A stretch of DNA of 64,000 nucleotides from an uncultured Bacteroides sp. (lineage in GTDB: Bacteria; Bacteroidota; Bacteroidia; Bacteroidales; Bacteroidaceae): contig NZ_CAUFUE010000016.1 in NCBI RefSeq assembly GCF_959029255.1, forward strand, positions 48,776-112,775, given 5' to 3'. Position 1 is the stretch's first letter, and each line of letters opens with the position of its first letter. Both the position numbers and the translations under genes were made by a program. Of this stretch, positions 1-9,729 are shown one piece after another. The notes under the pieces were generated by a model, which saw only the letters and a program-made list of their open reading frames with translations, was not told the DNA's origin and did not search any database.

Positions 1-76
1 TGAAGTTGAAAGACATAAACAGCCTAATTTTGGATGGGAAAATTGAAAGCTGAAAACTGAAAACTAAAAATTGATA

Positions 77-1447
77 ATGGAAGAAAAAACAACTGAGAAC
101 AGAAACACCTTCGCCATCAAGAAATTCTTGAATGAATATCTTGATTTACGTAAGGATAAAGACAACGAACTTGAGACAGTGGACTCCATCAAGAAAGGGG
201 TAGAGTTTAAAGGAGCCAACCTGTGGATTCTGATATTTGCCATATTTATGGCGTCGTTGGGACTGAATGTCAATTCAACGGCGGTGATTATCGGTGCCAT
301 GCTTATTTCTCCCTTGATGGGACCTATCATGGGCGTCGGACTCTCTGTAGGGTTAAATGATTTTGAACTGATGAAGCGTTCATTGAAGAGCTTCCTGATA
401 ACGACCCTGTTCAGCGTGACGACAGCCACTATTTTCTTTCTGGTCAGTCCCGTTGCCGAGGGGCAATCAGAGTTACTCGCACGTACCTCACCTACGATTT
501 ACGACGTATTCATCGCGTTGATGGGTGGTTTGGCAGGTGTGGTGGCACTCTCTACAAAGGAGAAAGGCAATGTGATTCCCGGTGTCGCCATTGCTACCGC
601 TTTGATGCCGCCGCTCTGTACGGCAGGTTACGGCTTGGCAACGGGCAATCTGATATATTTCCTGGGGGCGTTCTACCTTTATTTTATCAATTCGGTATTT
701 ATCAGTCTTGCCACGTTTGTGGGAGTGCGGGTGATGCATTTCCAGCGCAAGGAATTTGTGGATAAGAAGCGGGAAAAGACAGTGCGCAAGTATATTGTAC
801 TGATAGCTGTGCTGACAATGTGCCCTGCTGTGTACCTCACGGTCGGCATCATTCAAGATACGTTCTTTGAAAGTGCCGCCAACCGTTTTGTCAACGAGCA
901 ACTTTCTTTTGAGAATACACAGGTGCTCGATAAGAAAATTAACCATGAAGGCAGTCAGCATGAGATACGTGTGGTATTGATAGGACAGGAGGTACCCGAA
1001 GCTTCCATCGCCATTGCCCGCAGTAAGATGAAAGACTATAAACTCAATAATACCAAGCTGATTGTGCTTCAGGGAATGAACAACGAAGCAGTCGATATAT
1101 CTTCTATCCGTGCCATGGTGATGGAAGACTTTTATAAGAATAGCGAGCAGCGCCTGGTAGAGCAGAAACAGAAGATAGTCGACCTTGAGAATAACTTGAA
1201 AAAGTATAAATCATACGATGAATTGGGCAAAAAGATTATCCCTGAGTTAAAAGTGCTCTATCCGTCGGTGAAGTCAGTTTCCATTTCTCATGCTCTGGAA
1301 CTGACGGTAGATTCCGTAAAGGTAGATACCATCACGCTTGCCGTGTTGAAGTTCGGCAAGCACCCCGATGCCCATGAACGGGAAAAGATTACCGAATGGC
1401 TCAAAGCCCGTACGGGAGCTAAACAATTGAGGCTGATTGCCGAATGA
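77..1447 (+). CDS. DUF389 family membrane protein (TIGR00341-like)
   Basis: An integral membrane protein of unknown biochemical function. The N-terminal half (about residues 45-230) is a run of hydrophobic helices containing the glycine/proline-rich stretch IIGAMLISPLMGPIMG, the hallmark of DUF389 proteins. A further hydrophobic helix lies near residues 243-264, followed by a charged, probably soluble C-terminal domain of about 190 residues. The ATG at 77 is preferred over the TTG at 71, giving 456 aa. The gene ends 65 bp before the S46 peptidase gene on the same strand, so co-transcription is possible, but nothing in the sequence links their functions. Family assignment is from recognisable motifs; a transport role would be inference only. 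Confidence 0.85.
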   Translation: MEEKTTENRNTFAIKKFLNEYLDLRKDKDNELETVDSIKKGVEFKGANLWILIFAIFMASLGLNVNSTAVIIGAMLISPLMGPIMGVGLSVGLNDFELMKRSLKSFLITTLFSVTTATIFFLVSPVAEGQSELLARTSPTIYDVFIALMGGLAGVVALSTKEKGNVIPGVAIATALMPPLCTAGYGLATGNLIYFLGAFYLYFINSVFISLATFVGVRVMHFQRKEFVDKKREKTVRKYIVLIAVLTMCPAVYLTVGIIQDTFFESAANRFVNEQLSFENTQVLDKKINHEGSQHEIRVVLIGQEVPEASIAIARSKMKDYKLNNTKLIVLQGMNNEAVDISSIRAMVMEDFYKNSEQRLVEQKQKIVDLENNLKKYKSYDELGKKIIPELKVLYPSVKSVSISHALELTVDSVKVDTITLAVLKFGKHPDAHEREKITEWLKARTGAKQLRLIAE

Positions 1448-1470
1448 TATTTTCAGATAGAAAGATACGC

Positions 1471-1482
1471 GTAATCTGCGGT
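1471..1482 (+). repeat. Short dispersed intergenic word (copy 1)
   Basis: GTAATCTGCGGT, followed by GAA. The exact reverse complement occurs at 15766-15777 in another intergenic region. It resembles the untranslated 'ATCTGCGGTGAA' repeats scattered in Bacteroides intergenic DNA (from memory, not searched). Confidence 0.4.
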
Positions 1483-1512
1483 GAATAGGTGAATTATTGA
1501 ATCAAAATTAAT

Positions 1513-3648
1513 ATGAAAAAAAGATTATTGTCATTATTGGGTTTGTGTCTTCTCGTATCGGCGCTGCATGCTGATGAAGGCATGTGGATGCTGGGAAATC
1601 TGAATAAACAGACACGCCAGGTAATGAAGGAACTCGGTTTGCAGATGCCTGCCGACAAATTATACAACCCGAAACGCCCTTCACTGAAAGATGCCGTAGT
1701 CAGCTTTGGCGGTTTCTGTTCGGGCGTGGTGGTATCCGATGATGGGTTGGTGTTCACAAACCATCATTGCGGTTTCAGCAGTATACAACAACATTCCACC
1801 GTAGAACACGATTACCTGAAAGATGGCTTTGTGGCCCATAAGCGTAGTGAAGAACTGCCCAATCCGGAGTTATATGTCCGTTTTCTGTTACGTACGGATG
1901 ATGTTACCAAGCGGGTGCTCGGTGCGGTGCAGCCCGGTATGACTGAAACCGAACGTACCGCAGCGGTAGATTCCATGATGCTGGTTATCGGTGAGGAGGT
2001 TTCCTATAAAGACTCTACTCTCATAGGTATTGTAGACGCGTATTATGGCGGTAATGAGTTCTGGCTCTCCACTTATCGCGATTTCAACGATGTCCGGTTG
2101 GTATTTGCCCCTCCCTCGTCAGTCGGTAAGTTCGGTTGGGATACGGATAACTGGGAATGGCCCCGCCATACCGGAGATTTCAGCGTATTCCGCATCTATG
2201 CCGACAAGAATAACCGTCCGGCAGACTATTCACCCTCGAATGTACCTTATCATCCCGAGTACGTAGCGCCAATCTCGCTCGACGGTTACCGGGAAGGCAC
2301 TTTTTGTATGACTTTGGGTTACCCGGGCAGTACGGAGCGCTATCTTTCCTCTTTTGGCATCGAAGAAATGATGAATAACAACAACCAGGCACAGATAGAT
2401 GTACGTGGAGTGAAGCAAGCCATCTGGAAGCGTGAAATGGACAAGCGGGACAGTATCCGCATTAAATACGCCTCCAAATATGACGAAAGCTCCAACTATT
2501 GGAAAAACAGTATCGGTGTGAACCTAGCCATCCGTAAGCTCCATGTGCTCGATAAAAAGCGTTCTATGGAGCAGGAAATCCGTCGCTGGATACAACAAAC
2601 TCCTGAAGAACGTGAGAAACTGTTGCACCTCTTCTCGGACTTGGAGCTGAACTACAAGAACCGTCGTGAAGCAAACCATGCGCAGGCCTATTTCGTAGAG
2701 TCTTTCTTGAATGGTCCCGAATTGATACAACTGGCTTTGTCTATCCTTAACTTTGATTTTGAAGGGGAGCAGAAAACAGTCATAGCCAATCTGAAAGCCA
2801 TCGTAGAGAAGTATGCGAATTTGGATATTGATATTGATAAGGAAGTGTTCACAGCCCTGCTGAAAGAGTATCGTTCCAAGGTCGATACCACTTATCTGCC
2901 CGACCTTTACCGCACGATTGCCACCGAATATGGTGGTAATGAGCAAATATACGTCGACAGTCTTTATGCCAAGACGGAGTTAGCCACTCCACGTGGCTTG
3001 CAACGTTTTCTTGAACAAGACAGTACCTACCAGATTTATGATGATCCCGCCATTACCTTAAGTATCGATTTGCTCACGAAGTTTTTCGATATGAATGTAC
3101 AGATGCAACAAAATTCTGCTGAAATCCTCCGCAGCGAACGATTGCTGAACTCAGCCGTCCGGCGGATGTATGCCTCCCGTAACTTCTATCCTGATGCCAA
3201 CTCTACCATGCGTCTGAGCTTTGGTACGATATGCGGCTATACTCCGTTTGACGGTGGGGAATATGATTATTACACTACGACGAGAGGTATTTTAGAGAAG
3301 GTTAGAGCCCATGCCGATGACGTGGATTTTGAGGTACAACCGGAACTTCTTTCTCTTTTCTCTTCCCGTGACTTTGGCAGATATGCCGATGAAAAGGGGG
3401 AAATGAACGTTTGCTTCATTTCAAACAACGACATTACAGGCGGTAACTCCGGCAGTGCCATGTTCAATGCCAAAGGCGAGCTTCTGGGATTGGCTTTCGA
3501 TGGCAATTGGGAAGCCATGAGCAGCGATATCCTTTATGAACCGAAGATGCAGCGCACCATTGGGGTGGATGTGCGCTACATGCTGTTTATCATGGAGAAA
3601 TATGGCAAGGCAGGAAACTTAATCAAAGAACTGAAAATAGGTAAATAG
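1513..3648 (+). CDS. dpp7: S46 family dipeptidyl-peptidase, DPP7 type
   Basis: A secreted serine exopeptidase of family S46 that removes N-terminal dipeptides from oligopeptides in the periplasm or at the cell surface. A signal peptide (MKKRLLSLLGLCLLVSALHA) precedes 'DEGMWML', the usual mature start of the family. The chymotrypsin-like catalytic His lies in FTNHHCGFSS and the nucleophile is Ser646 in GGNSGSAMF. The residue that sets specificity in this family is glycine here (Gly664 in LAFDGNWE). DPP7 enzymes, which prefer hydrophobic P1 residues, have Gly; DPP11 enzymes, which prefer Asp/Glu, have Arg. At 711 aa it is a normal family length and looks intact. DPP7 rather than DPP11 is a motif-based inference. 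Confidence 0.92.
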   Translation: MKKRLLSLLGLCLLVSALHADEGMWMLGNLNKQTRQVMKELGLQMPADKLYNPKRPSLKDAVVSFGGFCSGVVVSDDGLVFTNHHCGFSSIQQHSTVEHDYLKDGFVAHKRSEELPNPELYVRFLLRTDDVTKRVLGAVQPGMTETERTAAVDSMMLVIGEEVSYKDSTLIGIVDAYYGGNEFWLSTYRDFNDVRLVFAPPSSVGKFGWDTDNWEWPRHTGDFSVFRIYADKNNRPADYSPSNVPYHPEYVAPISLDGYREGTFCMTLGYPGSTERYLSSFGIEEMMNNNNQAQIDVRGVKQAIWKREMDKRDSIRIKYASKYDESSNYWKNSIGVNLAIRKLHVLDKKRSMEQEIRRWIQQTPEEREKLLHLFSDLELNYKNRREANHAQAYFVESFLNGPELIQLALSILNFDFEGEQKTVIANLKAIVEKYANLDIDIDKEVFTALLKEYRSKVDTTYLPDLYRTIATEYGGNEQIYVDSLYAKTELATPRGLQRFLEQDSTYQIYDDPAITLSIDLLTKFFDMNVQMQQNSAEILRSERLLNSAVRRMYASRNFYPDANSTMRLSFGTICGYTPFDGGEYDYYTTTRGILEKVRAHADDVDFEVQPELLSLFSSRDFGRYADEKGEMNVCFISNNDITGGNSGSAMFNAKGELLGLAFDGNWEAMSSDILYEPKMQRTIGVDVRYMLFIMEKYGKAGNLIKELKIGK

Positions 3649-3741
3649 AATTGATGAACCATTTGGCAGGGAGTAAGTGAGGTTTGGAGAACTGAAAGTT
3701 ATAATCGTTGTAATTTCTTCAAAGCGCTTATTATCAACGAT

Positions 3742-3867
3742 ATTTACGATTTGACGATTTACGATGTACGATTGATATTACTCATAAAATCATAAAATGA
3801 CCATTGAGGGCAGCTTGTTTTGCAATACAAACTTCAATCGTACATCGTACATCGTCAAATCGTAAAT
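3742..3867. repeat. 34-bp near-perfect inverted repeat between convergent genes
   Basis: The left arm 3742-3775 and right arm 3834-3867 are reverse complements with one mismatch over 34 bp, separated by 58 bp. The arms are built from the short words TTTACGAT and GTACGAT. The element lies between the 3' end of the S46 peptidase gene and the 3' end of the convergent receptor gene, so a bidirectional terminator or mobile intergenic repeat is likely. Its right arm ends 11 bp before the receptor stop codon. Confidence 0.75.
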
Positions 3868-3878
3868 CAGAAGAATCA

Positions 3879-6191
3879 TCATTTATTCCCCGATAAAATT
3901 CCGGTATCAATATCTTTATTATTGATTCTCCTGCCTTGGTTGTTGCGTTTCTTTCCGAAGTCGAGGTTGAAAGATACGTTCACCATAAACAGCGGACTTA
4001 AATTTGTGGAATACGCCAATTGACGGTAGGGAGCCATCTTTGACAAGTTCTCTATTTCTTGCTCATACTTCTTTGTAAACGGGTTCAGCACTCCGGCAGC
4101 TATACTCCACTTTTCCGTATTGTATCCTGCCATGATGGTGTGCAGTTTTTCTTCCTTCGTCAGCGTTTCTCCCCACAAGATATGGTTGCTGGTGTTCATT
4201 TCCGCCATCAGTGCCCAGTTCTTGTACATCGCCATCAGGCTGCCCCGCAGTCCCAGATTGGTATGTGTATGCGTGTATGTGTTGCCGTAACTGATATAGC
4301 GGTTCAGGAACGGGGTGATTTTGATGGAAATATACTCTTTGTAAGGCCGGATTTGTATAGCTGTCTCCAGATTGATGCGGTGGAAACCTTTATGATTTTC
4401 GGTAGTACGGATAAAATGCCCCTCTTCATAGTAAGTATTTTCCATAATAGGCTTATTGTCATAACTGTATCTTCCGAAGAAATCGACAGACAGGTACTTG
4501 CTTTGCCAACTGGCAGACAACGTGTTAGCATAGAATGTGACGGACTTTAAGTCGGGATTTCCTTTGCGTATCTGATACTTGTCCATTGCCTGCGAGATGT
4601 CATTCAAGTCGGACAGGGAAGGAGCATATCCCGATACATATCCGTTATATCTGAAAAACCATTTCCCATTTATAGAGTAAGACAGGCTTAAGGAGGGCTT
4701 GAAAATATACTTCTCGGAAGAATACTGTTCCTGGCTGTTGTACGTTCTCATGGCCCCAATCCCCACTGTATAGTCCAAGGCTTTTATCTTGGACTGATAC
4801 TCGGCGAACAAGTATGTTTCAGCCGTATTCATCGTGATTTTACTGTTTATATTGCCCGAATATCTGTTCTGTAAGTATGCCTGTGTATGCTTGATACCTC
4901 CGGTAAACTTACCCGTATTGAATTGTTTCTCGTAAATACCTTCGCCGATGATGGAGTATTTCTCACCTTTGGTTTCCGAGTAGATGTCCGTAGTGTTATC
5001 ATCATCCTGAATTGCTTTCTGCACAAAGTTACGTTCGCTCTTGCTGTCCAGATAAGAAGCTACTACGTCCGCATAAATTGTCTGTTTGTTTTTCAGATTT
5101 CTTTGGTAATAAATATCCAAAGAAGGAATAAGTACCTTAGAGGAAGTCAGGTCGGATATGGAATAGGAACTACTACCTTCATACAACGTACTGATTCTGT
5201 CCGACATGGAACTGGGAGTATCGTTGTATTGGTTTCTGAAGGCAATGTTCAGAAGTTGCCTGTCGTTGTCCTGATAGCTGTAGTTGAGGTTGACATGAAC
5301 GTTATCGTACTTTATTTTAGTAGGTTCCCCAGTCTCTTTGTTCTCCCGGTATGACTCCGGAAAGCGGAAACTCTCATAGTTTTCGCGCGTCCATTTTAGG
5401 TCTCTTTGTCCCCAATATACGGTAGTGCTGATTTCTGACTTGTTGAAGTGGTATTTCGCCGCAAGGTTGTGTTCGCCATATCCCGTGTCGGATACTCCAT
5501 TAGACAAATCGGCGGAAATGTTGCCTCCCGATTCCCTTCTCTTTACGATATAGTTCAATACGGCGCTTGCATTTCCATAGCGTGCGCCGGGATTGTCTAT
5601 ATACTCTATGCGGAGCACATCTGCCGGTCGGATGGCTGTTATTTCAGCCTGTGTCACTTCTATGCCGTTTATTCGCAGTTGTACGTTGTCTCCTCCGGGA
5701 AGTGTGATACTGTGGTCTATCGGATTAATCAGGATACGCGACAGTTGCAGATTTCTCAATAAGCTGATTCCGTTGGAAGCGGCTTTAGTCTGTACTTCGG
5801 TGGGAAGGATAATCTGCCGGTCGGTCTTTTTGATAACAGGGCTTGCGGTGACGGTGACACCTTCCAGCAGTACATTGTCGGGAGACAGGGGTAGTTCTCC
5901 CAGGTTCAGATTGGCTTGCAGGTTCCTGATGGAGAGGTAAGAGTTCTCATACCCCACGCATGAGATACATAAGATATAATCTCCGTCTTTTACTTCTTTC
6001 AGTAAGAAACTTCCGCCATTGCTTGCGGCGGTTCCCGTGACGAATGCGGAGTCCCGGGTCATCAGGCTGACATTGGCATATTCGATACCTTGATTGTTGC
6101 TTTCATCAATGATTTTTCCCGTGATTTTGTTTCCTGCCATCAGAGAGGCGCATAGGAACAACATTCCTAAAATGATACTTAATCTTTTCAT
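3879..6191 (-). CDS. Outer-membrane beta-barrel receptor (TonB-dependent, PF14905-like)
   Basis: A probable outer-membrane transporter or receptor. The 770-aa protein starts with a signal peptide (MKRLSIILGMLFLCASLMA). A carboxypeptidase-regulatory-like beta-sandwich follows (about residues 22-105, beginning NKITGKIIDE), then a plug-like domain (about 120-215, with NPGARYGNASAVLNYIVKRR). The long C-terminal barrel is rich in aromatic, alternating strands. It belongs to the barrel family that lacks a SusD partner, and no susD is adjacent. It is transcribed divergently from the TPR/HTH regulator gene at 6463, which may control it (inference from position). A second member of the same family is at 43741-46059. 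The ligand cannot be told from sequence. Confidence 0.85.
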   Translation of the reverse strand: MKRLSIILGMLFLCASLMAGNKITGKIIDESNNQGIEYANVSLMTRDSAFVTGTAASNGGSFLLKEVKDGDYILCISCVGYENSYLSIRNLQANLNLGELPLSPDNVLLEGVTVTASPVIKKTDRQIILPTEVQTKAASNGISLLRNLQLSRILINPIDHSITLPGGDNVQLRINGIEVTQAEITAIRPADVLRIEYIDNPGARYGNASAVLNYIVKRRESGGNISADLSNGVSDTGYGEHNLAAKYHFNKSEISTTVYWGQRDLKWTRENYESFRFPESYRENKETGEPTKIKYDNVHVNLNYSYQDNDRQLLNIAFRNQYNDTPSSMSDRISTLYEGSSSYSISDLTSSKVLIPSLDIYYQRNLKNKQTIYADVVASYLDSKSERNFVQKAIQDDDNTTDIYSETKGEKYSIIGEGIYEKQFNTGKFTGGIKHTQAYLQNRYSGNINSKITMNTAETYLFAEYQSKIKALDYTVGIGAMRTYNSQEQYSSEKYIFKPSLSLSYSINGKWFFRYNGYVSGYAPSLSDLNDISQAMDKYQIRKGNPDLKSVTFYANTLSASWQSKYLSVDFFGRYSYDNKPIMENTYYEEGHFIRTTENHKGFHRINLETAIQIRPYKEYISIKITPFLNRYISYGNTYTHTHTNLGLRGSLMAMYKNWALMAEMNTSNHILWGETLTKEEKLHTIMAGYNTEKWSIAAGVLNPFTKKYEQEIENLSKMAPYRQLAYSTNLSPLFMVNVSFNLDFGKKRNNQGRRINNKDIDTGILSGNK

Positions 6192-6235
6192 TCTTCTTAT
6201 TGTTTTTAGTGATTATTTCTGTCCTTTGAACATGA

Positions 6236-6243
6236 CAAAGGTA
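6236..6243 (-). promoter_or_regulatory. Putative -7 box for the beta-barrel receptor
   Basis: TACCTTTG on the minus strand matches the Bacteroides -7 consensus TAnnTTTG and lies about 45 bp upstream of the start at 6191. No clear -33 TTTG was found at the expected spacing. Confidence 0.45.
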
Positions 6244-6433
6244 GGTTTATAAGAACGAAAAGTCGATTTATATGTACCACTAAATAAAGTGCAATGCATT
6301 TTGTAACTATCTAAAAGTGAGGATGTTCTGAATGCCTATTTATAGAAAAGTTTATATCTTCCCATTTCAGGTTTATATATAAAGAAAAGTGCGAAAAATG
6401 CCGTGCCGTAATTCCCGTTAATTGATAAATCCC

Positions 6434-6441
6434 TATCTTTG
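6434..6441 (+). promoter_or_regulatory. Putative -7 box for the TPR/HTH regulator
   Basis: TATCTTTG matches TAnnTTTG and ends 21 bp before the ATG at 6463. The -33 element is not obvious. Confidence 0.5.
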
Positions 6442-6462
6442 CGATGATTAAAAGAGGATGAT

Positions 6463-8127
6463 ATGAAAGCATTGAAATACGGTTTGCTCAGTTGGATATG
6501 CGTGTTGGTATTGGCAGCATGTACAAAGGTTTTGCCGGCACAACGTGCACAGATAGAAAAGGCGGAACAGATGTTGCAGCAGAATGCAGAGGACGCGATT
6601 GCCATCCTTCAGTCGGTAGAAGCCCCCGAAACATTACCCGATTCTTTGCGGGCACGGTTTGCGCTGGCTATGGGGCAAGCCCACTATAATGCGCATTGGG
6701 TGATGAATGAAGACTCTTTGCTACTCTACGCCCTGAATTATTATGGAAGGCCGGATGTAAAAGATACCGTCAGATTGCTGCGCACCTATAAACTGGCGTC
6801 GCATTATTTCTACGATAGTGAGAAATATAAAGAAGCTACTGAAATGATGACCGAAGGTAGCCGTATAGCCGCCTTGCGTAATGATACGGCTGCCCGTCTT
6901 GATTTGTTACGCTCTGTAATGAATATAGGAGAGGGTAATGATGATTTTGAAGGTCTGATAGGTTTGCAGAAGCAATTGATAGCCGTCGAGAGTGATTCTA
7001 CCCGGCAATACTCCAACTACAACAGCCTGGCGATATCTTACTACTGCGCAGGTCAAAATGACTCTGCATTGCTTGCTCTCCACAACGCCACCGAATGTCT
7101 CTATACAGCCGCTGACTCTGTGCGTGCATTGTACTATGTGATGCGCAACTATGCTGATATCTTGAGCGATTCCGGGAAAAATCAGGAAGCCATCCGTCTG
7201 CAACAACGCAGTCTGCAACAGTACAAAGAAACCGGACACCCTTTCGAGTCCCTGTCTTATTACGCCCTTTCGCGTTATTTCCTGAATATGGGTCAGATGG
7301 ACTCTGCCCGCTACTATATGCAAAAGGGAGATAGTGTACGTTCGCCTTATATTGACCGGGACTTGTCATTGGCCAACTTTTCCTTGGTACAAAAAACGTT
7401 GATGGATTATATCGATAGCCGCTCTTTTACTATCCGGGATGTGGCGTTCTTCTCAAACCGCCTGTATAACGAATTTATCCGTGACCAGCGGGTGATTACT
7501 CAAAAAGGGAAAGTGCAATGGCTGCTCCAACAACAGAATATGAACCTGCAACTGGAGAAACAGAAGGAACGGACACTTTTTGTCGGGCTGATTTCATTCT
7601 GCGTATTGCTGCTGTTTGCCGTCATTTGGTATTTGCAAAGAAGGCAGCATCTGTTTTTGGAGAAAGAGGAAGAACTGGAAGCGTTGCGCCGCCTCATGCA
7701 CGAGACTGAAGGGGACAATGACGGTGGCAAGAATGATAAGTTTGTCAAGAAGATGCTACTTCAACAATTGGGCCTGATACGCATGGTGGCTACCAATCCC
7801 AGTTCCGACCATCAGGAATTGCTGGTACAGATGGGAAAGATAGCCAACAAAGATGTTGCGGCAGACGACCTGCTCGTCTGGAATGATTTATACAAGACTA
7901 TCGACCTGGTATATGATGGCTTCTATACCCGTACCAGTCGCAAGTATGGCGTCCTCTTGAATGAAAAGGAACTGCAACTGTGTTGTCTGCTGAAGTCGGA
8001 CTTTTCAACAAAAGAGATTAGCGTCGTTACCCAGCAAAGCGTACGTACGGTTTATCAGCGCAAGACGGTAATCCGGCAAAAGTTGGGTATGGAAGAAAAG
8101 GAAGATATTGCCGGATTCCTGTCGTAA
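6463..8127 (+). CDS. Lipobox-bearing TPR protein with transmembrane helix and C-terminal HTH
   Basis: A likely one-chain membrane regulator. The N-terminus is a lipoprotein-type signal with lipobox LAAC (Cys20). Residues about 25-365 are helical repeats of TPR type. One transmembrane helix follows at about 371-393 (LFVGLISFCVLLLFAVIWYL), then a charged coiled coil at about 395-415. The C-terminus (about 500-554) has the look of a LuxR-like helix-turn-helix (STKEISVVTQQSVRTVYQRK). This gives a periplasmic sensor region and a cytoplasmic DNA-binding end. Such proteins are common in Bacteroides; targets are unknown. The gene is divergent from the receptor gene at 3879-6191, a plausible target. 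It ends 7 bp from the convergent ahpF. Confidence 0.75.
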   Translation: MKALKYGLLSWICVLVLAACTKVLPAQRAQIEKAEQMLQQNAEDAIAILQSVEAPETLPDSLRARFALAMGQAHYNAHWVMNEDSLLLYALNYYGRPDVKDTVRLLRTYKLASHYFYDSEKYKEATEMMTEGSRIAALRNDTAARLDLLRSVMNIGEGNDDFEGLIGLQKQLIAVESDSTRQYSNYNSLAISYYCAGQNDSALLALHNATECLYTAADSVRALYYVMRNYADILSDSGKNQEAIRLQQRSLQQYKETGHPFESLSYYALSRYFLNMGQMDSARYYMQKGDSVRSPYIDRDLSLANFSLVQKTLMDYIDSRSFTIRDVAFFSNRLYNEFIRDQRVITQKGKVQWLLQQQNMNLQLEKQKERTLFVGLISFCVLLLFAVIWYLQRRQHLFLEKEEELEALRRLMHETEGDNDGGKNDKFVKKMLLQQLGLIRMVATNPSSDHQELLVQMGKIANKDVAADDLLVWNDLYKTIDLVYDGFYTRTSRKYGVLLNEKELQLCCLLKSDFSTKEISVVTQQSVRTVYQRKTVIRQKLGMEEKEDIAGFLS

Positions 8128-8134
8128 ACCTGCC

Positions 8135-9694
8135 TCATGCAATCCCCCGGATGCGGTCGTCGAATGCCGAGAGCGCCGCTTTCGCACCTTCACCCATCGC
8201 GATGACAATCTGCTTGTAGGGGACGTTTGACACGTCTCCTGCGGCATATACTCCCGGAAGCGTAGTGCGGCAAAAAGCATCTATCTTGATTTCACCTATC
8301 GGTGTCATATCCAGCATACCTTTGAAAGGGGCGCTGTTGGCGGCTAAGCCAATCTGTACAAAGATGCCATCCAGAGGATAGTCCCGTTCCTCGTTCGTGA
8401 GACGGTCTTTGACGCGGATAGCGGTAACTTTTTCCCCGTTGCCCACCACCTGCGTGGTTTGTGAGGAAGTGAAGATTTCCACATTCGGCAAGCTCTGCGC
8501 TTTCTCCTGCAATACTCGGTCGGCTTTCAACGAGTCGGCAAACTCAAAGACGGTGACTTTCTTGCAGATGCCTGCCAGGTCGATGGCAGCTTCGATGCCG
8601 GAGTTACCTCCGCCGATAACGGCTACATCCTTGTCTTGATAGAACGGACCGTCGCAATGAGGGCAGAAGGCCACGCCGCGTCCGATGTATTCCGCTTCTC
8701 CTTCCACATTCAATTTACGCCAGCTTGCACCGGTGGCGATGATTACCGTGGGGGCGGCAAACACCTCTCCACCGGTGACAAATACTGACTTTTCCTTTCC
8801 TTGAAGTTCGGCTTTCTCTATCCTCCGGTTCTTGAAAACCTCTATCGGATAATGCCCGATGTGGCTTTTTAGAGCATTGGCAAGTTCTGCACCCGTAGTT
8901 TGGGGAATGGAAATAAGGTTTTCAATGCCTACGGTCTCTTTTACCTGTCCGCCGATATGTTCGGCTATGATTGCTACGCGCAGTCCCTTACGGGCCGAAT
9001 AAATGGCTGCTGAAGCACCTGCCGGTCCGCCGCCGAGGACGAGCGTATCGAATTCCCTCCGGATAGGGGCTGCATCTTCCCGGGGAACGCTTCCGAAGGT
9101 TTCCTCCAGCTTTTGTAGCAGTTCTCCCAAGGAACCCCGTCCCACGTGAAATTGTTTTCCGTTGGCATAAACGGTCGGTACGGCTTGTATTTTCAGTGCA
9201 TCGACCTCGTCCTGGAAGATGGCTCCGTCTATCATCTCATGGGTGAGTTGAGGATTGAGCAATGCCATGATGTTAAGTGCTTGCACAATGTCCGGACAGT
9301 TGGTACAGGTCAACGATACGTATGTCTGTAAACGGATGGGACCTTGCAATGCTTTTATGCGGCGGCTGATGGCAGCATCCGGCAGATTTTTGCCCTTTCC
9401 ATCGGCATTTAGTACTGCGAGGAGCAGGGAGGTGAACTCATGTCCATTGGGGATTGCACGGAATTTTATGCCGATTTCCTTTCCTTCTTTCAGTAGCGTG
9501 AACTCCAATTTGGGCTCATCGGTTGTGGTCAGCCGGCAGGATAATTTGTCGGAACAACTAGCCACATCATTCAGAAACTCGATGAGTTCCTCGGCCTGTT
9601 CGTGCTTGGGATGGTAGGTGATGTGGAAGATATAGCGGGCTTCCAATTGCTGGAATACGCTCCGCACTTGGTCTAAAATACTTGTTTCTAACAT
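8135..9694 (-). CDS. ahpF: Alkyl hydroperoxide reductase subunit F
   Basis: A flavoprotein disulfide reductase that passes electrons from NADH to AhpC. The 519-aa chain has the usual order: an N-terminal tandem thioredoxin-like domain with redox pair CTNCPD (near residue 130), an FAD-binding segment (LVLGGGPAGASAAIYSARKG), the thioredoxin-reductase-type active site CPHCDGPF, an NAD-binding segment (VIGGGNSGIEAA) and the C-terminal FAD motif YAAGDV. Length and motifs fit an intact enzyme. It lies downstream of ahpC on the same strand, across a 118-bp gap that contains a terminator-like hairpin, so it may be expressed below ahpC. OxyR control is likely from family knowledge and the nearby oxyR gene. 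Confidence 0.95.
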   Translation of the reverse strand: MLETSILDQVRSVFQQLEARYIFHITYHPKHEQAEELIEFLNDVASCSDKLSCRLTTTDEPKLEFTLLKEGKEIGIKFRAIPNGHEFTSLLLAVLNADGKGKNLPDAAISRRIKALQGPIRLQTYVSLTCTNCPDIVQALNIMALLNPQLTHEMIDGAIFQDEVDALKIQAVPTVYANGKQFHVGRGSLGELLQKLEETFGSVPREDAAPIRREFDTLVLGGGPAGASAAIYSARKGLRVAIIAEHIGGQVKETVGIENLISIPQTTGAELANALKSHIGHYPIEVFKNRRIEKAELQGKEKSVFVTGGEVFAAPTVIIATGASWRKLNVEGEAEYIGRGVAFCPHCDGPFYQDKDVAVIGGGNSGIEAAIDLAGICKKVTVFEFADSLKADRVLQEKAQSLPNVEIFTSSQTTQVVGNGEKVTAIRVKDRLTNEERDYPLDGIFVQIGLAANSAPFKGMLDMTPIGEIKIDAFCRTTLPGVYAAGDVSNVPYKQIVIAMGEGAKAALSAFDDRIRGIA

Positions 9695-9729
9695 GATAAT
9701 AAGTCTTTTTCTTTTGAAAATTATACAAA

